Assembly: GCA_015179045.1 (NCBI GenBank)
Contig: WHUZ01000047.1
Coordinates: 372,001-436,000 of the forward strand
DNA from: Kalaharituber pfeilii
Lineage: Eukaryota > Ascomycota > Pezizomycetes > Pezizales > Pezizaceae
Reading direction: 5' to 3'
DNA length: 64,000 nucleotides
Each line of letters begins with the position of its first letter. Position 1 is the stretch's first letter. Positions 58,755 through 64,000 of the stretch are shown here, piece by piece. A program made the position numbers and the translations under genes. The notes under the pieces were generated by a model. That model made no database searches and had not been told where the DNA came from. It was given only the letters and a program-made list of their open reading frames with translations.

Positions 58755-60958
58755 ATGAGCAATATGAGAGCGGAAGCATTTTCAGACAGTCGAGGAAGGA
58801 GCCGGGTGTTCCGAGGAAGATATGTTCTACTACTAGGGCTGCTCGTTCTGCCATTTGCGTCTGGCCAGAGTGATCCAACTGCTCCTAATTGCATTTCTCT
58901 CGCTGCGTCGCAGATGTGCCCTGCGTTTAAAACATCACAAGTATCACTAGCAAAGTACGAGAAATTGTGAGTGATTCCGGGCGTCAGTAAACAATAGATG
59001 CAATACTTACGTGTCATAGTCCTTTTCTTCGGTTCGTTAATAATACCGAGCAGTTTGACGTGGAATTTGAGCGGTATATCCGCACGGACTATCCAGTAAC
59101 AAAGTATTCCCACCGACTAAGATATTGCGATTCACCAGGTTCTGATCTTGAATACAGGTTCAAAGATGTCTTTGGATGTCAATTCAACAATTTTTCAAAT
59201 ACCACCCATCTTTATGCACAATACACGAGATCACAATTGTGTTCGGCAATGATACAAGAATCTATAGAAGATTGCCAACTCAGACCGGAAGATTCGAAAC
59301 CGCTGTGCTTGGAGAGCTGTGTATGTATTTTCTGAATCTGCATGGTGGTGAGGCACAAGCTTACAAGTTGTTTTGATTCAGAGTCAATGGGCGAGCAGTG
59401 AATGGTTGATTGTCAGCGATAAAGGGACCTGTGGAGATGTTAAGAAGGATTATACCAGTATCATTAAATCGGATTTTGCAATCTGCACTAACCCCGAGAA
59501 CTCATTGAAAAAAGGGATGTGCATCAATGCGGCCCTTAACGGGGAATACAATTGCGGATTCAAGTATGATCATATTATTTTCTGAGCTCTTTCATTTTCA
59601 CACTTTCTAATGTTTGTCACAGTGAGAATCTACCAGGTCTCTGTCTTTATTGTCAAGGAGGTACTGATAACTCTACTGAAACTTGTTGTTATAATGCAAA
59701 AGTCGAAGAGCGATGCATTGGAGTAGAGCTGCCCTCTATTTCGGACATTCCGGATGGCCTCATACCTACTGCTACTGCTACTCCTTCTAGTGACCCACAA
59801 GCAAGTCAGGGTGGTTCGGGTAAGGGAAATAATGGATTCTCCGGTGGGGCTATTGCTGGGGTTGTTATCGGCGCGGTAGTTGCGGCTGTTTTGATTGCGT
59901 TCCTGATCCTTTTCTGGAGAAGAAGACGTCACCAGGAGGCACATGCGTTGTACCTAAACAGGCCATCTCCAAGACGAAGCTCACCGGATCGCAACAACTA
60001 TCCTGCTGGTGCCGCACCTCAAACTCCTCAACAAAGTTACGAAGGTGCCGGGGGACGGATTGCCCGTATGTCCGCACTTGAATCTCGGAACCCCCTTCAG
60101 CTGATACGAATGCTCCACCCCTCCCGCTCCGAGAAAGAACTTCGCATCGTGTGATTCGTGGCAACTCAAGAGAGTTCAGTGGTGAAGGCACTCCAGATAC
60201 CCGTCGCAGTGCCAAGTATACGCCAGATAATCGGCCATTGCACCCACCACCTCGAGACAGGAATGCTTCACTTTCTAGTACATCTATATTGGTCTCGGAC
60301 AAGAATAATTCGGATAGCGAGAAGGAGGATGGGTCTCAGGTGGTTGGAAGCCCGCTTTCTGAACAGCTTCCATATTTTAAAGTGGGCAGCTCCCTCGCAA
60401 ATTTGATTCGGGATAGTACTAATGAAGATCATTAGGACTACTACTCAAAAGATGACATTCACCCCAACGATAAAGTATCTGTTTTGTGGGCTTATTCCCC
60501 ACGGGCTGCGGATGAATTTGAGTTGGAGCGTGGAGATATGCTTAGGGTCATTGGTATTTGGGATGATGGTACATTGTTTTCAAATGCCTCCTTATGGGTG
60601 CTCATGCTAATAAGATCTAGGTTGGGCTACGGGTGTGCGGTTAAGTGAGCGCGCTGAGGACTACATAAGACTAAGGACTCAACGCGATAGTGGTGTGTCT
60701 GCATCACAAGGCTCAAGGATCAGCACGCGGCCACCAACGCCTCCTGGTGATCGTGAAATCAAGGCCTTCCCACTGGTATGTGTGTGCTTGCCAGAGCACT
60801 GGCAAAAGACCATAGACAATGAAGGAATGGATTATACATCAACACATACAACAGAAGGCCAACTCTCGGACCCGGAAAGTGCACGCGGAAAGAGGATACA
60901 GAAGGAGCCTTCTAGCAGGTTTCATGAAGACATGAACCCGCAAGACGGTCCTCCCTGA
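58755..60958 (+). CDS. Single-pass membrane protein with Cys-rich ectodomain and cytosolic SH3 domain
   Basis: Seven exons: 58755-58966, 59020-59320, 59382-59563, 59623-60044, 60101-60381, 60436-60568, 60621-60958; about 622 aa. A signal peptide (YVLLLGLLVLPFASG) opens a Cys-rich extracellular part (YCDSPGSDLEYRF, SEWLIVSDKGTCGD, CLYCQGGTDNSTETCCYN). A membrane span (GAIAGVVIGAVVAAVLIAFL) is followed by RRRR. The cytosolic tail is disordered, then an SH3 domain shows VSVLWAYSPRAADEFELE, RGDMLRVIGIWDDGWATGV and a late FPLVCVCLPEHWQ block. The layout recalls Fus1-like proteins that link the surface to actin or signalling, but that role is inference. I chose the ATG at 58755 (or 58764) because it puts the signal peptide near the N-terminus. 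An in-frame ATG at 58644 would add 37 residues. Confidence 0.85.
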
Positions 60959-62166
60959 TAAGCTTTTACCTGCCACATAAGTGACATGGGGTTATTCTCT
61001 TAATGACGGTGTTTTCCTTTTTAGCTTTCTTGATGTTTATATTCCGGGTCACAGGAGTTGGTTCAGGTTTTTTTTCTTTTTATTGAAAATTTGACCACTT
61101 GTGCCACCATACTTTACTTCTCTGCGTTGTGCTAGCATCCTGCTACTATTAGTACTTGTGGTTCTTCTATCTCTCCTTTGTATCAATTTTTTTCATTGCA
61201 TTACTTTCAGAGCTGGGATGGTTATCTTATTGATGTTTTTACACTTGCTTTTTCGAAGTAGGGTTGACTGGCGAAGATACCCCTTTTTTTACATTCTGTT
61301 ATGAGGTTAAATGAAATGAGGATTGGTCCTTGTGTGTATATCCTAGCCTCAAAGCATTTTACTTTTATCTTCCCTTTGTCACTATTCGATATTTAGCTTC
61401 GCTTCTCTTTCTTGGGGAAAAAGAAACAATTTTTTTCTTTGCTTCATTCGATTCAATTTGCATTCACTTTTGGTCAGATTTGATTCGATGGGCAGACGTG
61501 CGTTGCGGCTTAGTGTGTGTGCCAGGCACCTTTTTTATTCTTTTTAATATTTGATGCAGGTCGCGAAATAGATGTGTAGTATATGCATGGGCGCGCAAAG
61601 AGAGTATGGAGAACGATGGATGGATCTTACTCGTTTGGTGTTGGTGCGCTTCTGTGTGAGGTTGGGGCCGATAATAGGTGTGCGGAGAGGTATGAGAATG
61701 GACGCGTGTGATATCGATAGCGGGAAGTGGGGAATGGGGAAGTGGGGAAGTTGGAAGTGGGTCATAGTTACTTCTAAATCCATAAGTACTACACATATAT
61801 AATCCTTTTATAATAATGGGATTGGTGTTGAGGAGGGTATACTATATTCTTTCGTACGAGGATACTTTTGGTGCTTCCTTAGTTGTAGGTCGCCGGACTT
61901 GAATGCTGCATCTATGTAGTTAATTGAATGCAACATTCATTGATAAACTTCTGTAAGTCCTGATAGAGGACGTCAGTAGATAGAACGAAACTTTGTCCAT
62001 GCCAGTCTGAGATGCGTCATTAGGAGTCTCGTGACCGGCGTTCTTCTGGCACGTGAGTGTGAAGAGCTGTACGCGTTGTTACGAGCAAGGGTGTCCCTCA
62101 TTCCCAGCTTGAGCGCATTACAACCGCATTTTTAACTTCAAACGATACCATATTTTGGTTTTAAGC
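60959..62166. other. Spacer between the SH3 gene and the cyclophilin gene
   Basis: T-rich sequence (61,000-61,560) that fits the SH3 gene 3' UTR, then the cyclophilin promoter. No gene seen. Confidence 0.45.
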
Positions 62167-63079
62167 ATGTCGGTTACTGTGAGTACCAGACTTATCCCCT
62201 CACTTCAAATCGTGCGTTTTCTCATAAAATACCCCAATACTTGCGAATTCTTTATTTCGTTCATTATATTATACATGCTTCATGATCATATACCCATTTG
62301 TCAAACTCGACACATATAACGTATATATTTCATCTACATATTTCGTTGGCTGTAGAAAGGCAGAGAAACTTGAGCTACGAGAAAAAAAAAAAAAGCTAAT
62401 ACTCTTCCCCTCCCTTCCTCTCTCTCCTCTCTCTGCACATGTGCAGGGTATTATGGAGGAGGGAAGATAGATGATAGGATTAGTTCCATACGGACCTAGG
62501 CGACCTGAAGATCGAGGTCTTTTGTGAGGCGGTGCCGAAGACGGCGGAAAACTTTTTGGCGCTGTGTGCGTCGGGTTATTATGATAATGTGTTGATTCAT
62601 CGGAATGTAAGTTTCCTCGTGGTGGTTTCTCGTCCCGCTCCTCGCCTCCTCTGTATTCATATACCCCATGCGTAAGTAGCTACTCCGCCACTAACATTCT
62701 CTCCTCTACCCCCTCACAGATCAAAGGCTTCATCTTCCAACTCGGCGACCCCACTGGCACCGGCAAGGGCGGCAACAGCATCTGGGGCGAGCCCTTCGAG
62801 GACGAGATCCGGCCCGCGCTACGCCACAACTCGCGTGGGGTGGTCAGCATGGCCAACTCAGGGCCGGGCACGAACGGGAGCCAGTTCTTTGTGACGTACG
62901 GGAGCCATCCGCATTTGGACGGGCGCAATACAATATTTGGGAGGGTGATTGCGGGTGAGGAGACGTTGGATACGTTGGAGGCGGTGGAAGTGGATATGAA
63001 GGGGAGGCCGCGGAAAGAGATTAGGGTGAAGGGGGTCACAGTACATGCGAATCCGATTGCGGATGCGAGCGAGGAGTAG
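62167..63079 (+). CDS. Cyclophilin-type peptidyl-prolyl isomerase, PPIL3/Cyp10 type
   Basis: Catalyses cis-trans isomerisation of prolyl bonds; the human homologue PPIL3 is found with the spliceosome. Three exons: 62167-62178 (only MSVT), 62484-62606, 62720-63079; 164 aa, the usual size. Motifs: [52 protein letters not shown] (with the catalytic Arg), [19 protein letters not shown] and [20 protein letters not shown]. His replaces the Trp that binds cyclosporin A in CypA ([11 protein letters not shown]), as in other PPIL3-like proteins, so drug sensitivity is probably low (inference). The first intron is long for this window (305 bp) and has an A-run near 62381. The tiny first exon with the ATG is supported by its donor GTGAGT and the MSVT start common to the family. 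Confidence 0.92.
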
Positions 63080-63503
63080 AGAGGTGTATAGAGAGTAAAA
63101 GTTTGGCAGATAAGGGGGATGGGATGGGAAGGGGGTAACGGAGGTAATAAGGGGGGACTGTACGAATACATTTGCTTGTATCCAGCAGATAGATGTGCTA
63201 TGCGCACATTAGTAGAGTAATACTCGATTCTACAAACAAGTGCTTGATATAAGCCTGCGGGAGTGGTCAAGTAGCCTCACTGATACGGAATTGACTCCCT
63301 TAAGGTGGCAAGCATATATCCACAGCGGTGGGTGATGCGCGAATGAGCATACTTGGTAATAACAAGTGATGATCGATCTATATGGTACAAGGGCCTTATA
63401 ATTATCTAATCTGCATACCCAGCAAGTGAGTTACTCTACAGCATGTAGTGTGCTAAGTAATGTCGTATAATTTTGTGCCAAGAACATGGTGCTTTAGCTT
63501 CCC
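63080..63503. other. 3' region of the cyclophilin gene
   Basis: No gene assigned. An open reading of about 47 codons on the minus strand (63,395-63,240) could be a further exon of the gene at 63504-63983 through the donor at about 63505, but without a family match I leave it out. Confidence 0.35.
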
Positions 63504-63983
63504 TCACCTTATCTGATGGTGCTGAGATAACCTTTGGTTGGGCTGCAGGGATAGCTGCATGATGGGGTGCTTCCTTGGGGGTTCCGGGGCACCCACTGGC
63601 TTCGATATAGCAATCACAACGTGACGAATTGACGGTCCAGCTAGCACAAAGCGTTTCAGACTACGGTACAGTGGAAAGACATAGCAGAGAGGAAGTGCGG
63701 TTTGAAGGTTGATAATCCGTACATGAGACGGAGTGATTTCGAACGCAGTACCGAATACTTCAAATCCACTTTCAATCCAATAGCTTGACGCCGCAGTCTG
63801 GGGGGTGCACTGGAACAGTTTATCAATAAGCTCCACAGCTTTGTTTTCGCGAGTCCAGTTATAAACGTTTCTGGGCAGGCTCGCTCCATTCAATTCACTG
63901 AGTCCTACACATACATCCATCAGGCCAATACTTACAAAATCCTGAAGTTTAATCAGGTCGGTTTTTAGCAATTGAGGAAACAT
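63504..63983 (-). CDS. Unrecognised gene fragment at window edge
   Basis: An open frame of 159 codons starts at ATG 63983, with a TGA directly before it in frame, and ends at 63504. It looks coding: LQDFVSIGLMDVCVGLSEL, ENKAVELIDKLFQCT, ESGFEVFGTAFEITPSHV, RHVVIAISKPVGAPEPP. The last codon overlaps AAGGTGAGG, a good splice donor, so the protein may continue in a downstream exon. More of the gene may lie beyond the window. I do not recognise the family. Confidence 0.45.
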   Translation of the reverse strand: MFPQLLKTDLIKLQDFVSIGLMDVCVGLSELNGASLPRNVYNWTRENKAVELIDKLFQCTPQTAASSYWIESGFEVFGTAFEITPSHVRIINLQTALPLCYVFPLYRSLKRFVLAGPSIRHVVIAISKPVGAPEPPRKHPIMQLSLQPNQRLSQHHQIR

Positions 63984-64000
63984 TCAACTCATCTTTCCAC

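Noticed and set aside
60041..60105. Apparent frameshift at a C-run in the SH3 gene
   Set aside because: A canonical 56-bp intron (60045-60100, GTGCCG...TTCAG) restores the frame without any sequence change.
60380..60440. In-frame TAG before the SH3 domain
   Set aside because: Removed by a 54-bp intron (60382-60435) with a TACTAAT branch site.

Overview
The window reads as nuclear DNA of a filamentous ascomycete (Pezizomycotina). Every gene I could name is a fungal or general eukaryotic family, and all are split by short introns of about 40-310 bp with GT...AG borders and CTAAC/CTGAC-like branch sites. Dense introns and micro-exons (10-25 nt), set against long gene-poor stretches full of inverted-repeat elements, suggest an expanded, transposon-rich genome such as that of a Pezizomycetes (truffle-like) fungus. 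The lineage is inference, not proof.

Layout. 0.1-8.9 kb: a KRE2/MNT1-type mannosyltransferase (minus), PAT1 mRNA-decay factor (plus) and a GH72 cell-wall glucanosyltransferase (minus). 10.3-11.7 kb: an arrestin-domain protein (minus). 14.2-14.9 kb: a cluster of small inverted-repeat elements. 15.7-24.8 kb: ULP1 SUMO protease, SEN54 tRNA-splicing endonuclease subunit and a YVC1-type TRP channel, all plus. 27.4-28.5 kb: a C2H2 zinc-finger regulator. 28.5-46.5 kb: 18 kb without a recognisable gene; it holds a 1.8-kb fold-back element with a second transposon inserted in one arm. 46.5-47.4 kb: an unknown, possibly broken gene. 50.4-54.6 kb: MDV1 mitochondrial fission adaptor and BCP1. 55.1-56.1 kb: one TIR element nested in another. 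58.7-63.1 kb: an SH3-domain single-pass membrane protein and a PPIL3-type cyclophilin. 63.5-64.0 kb: an unknown gene fragment.

The genes are mostly housekeeping: wall and protein glycosylation, RNA decay and tRNA splicing, SUMO cycling, vacuolar calcium release, mitochondrial division, protein folding. They form no operon or metabolic cluster. I rebuilt intron-exon structures by eye from conserved protein motifs, and every model was checked for total length divisible by three, except ULP1, which is one base off. I saw no CRISPR array, rRNA or intact tRNA. The most interesting signals are structural: related TIR families sharing one terminal motif, nested insertions, a 59-bp hairpin flanked by 9-bp direct repeats, and the ULP1 frameshift just after the catalytic cysteine.
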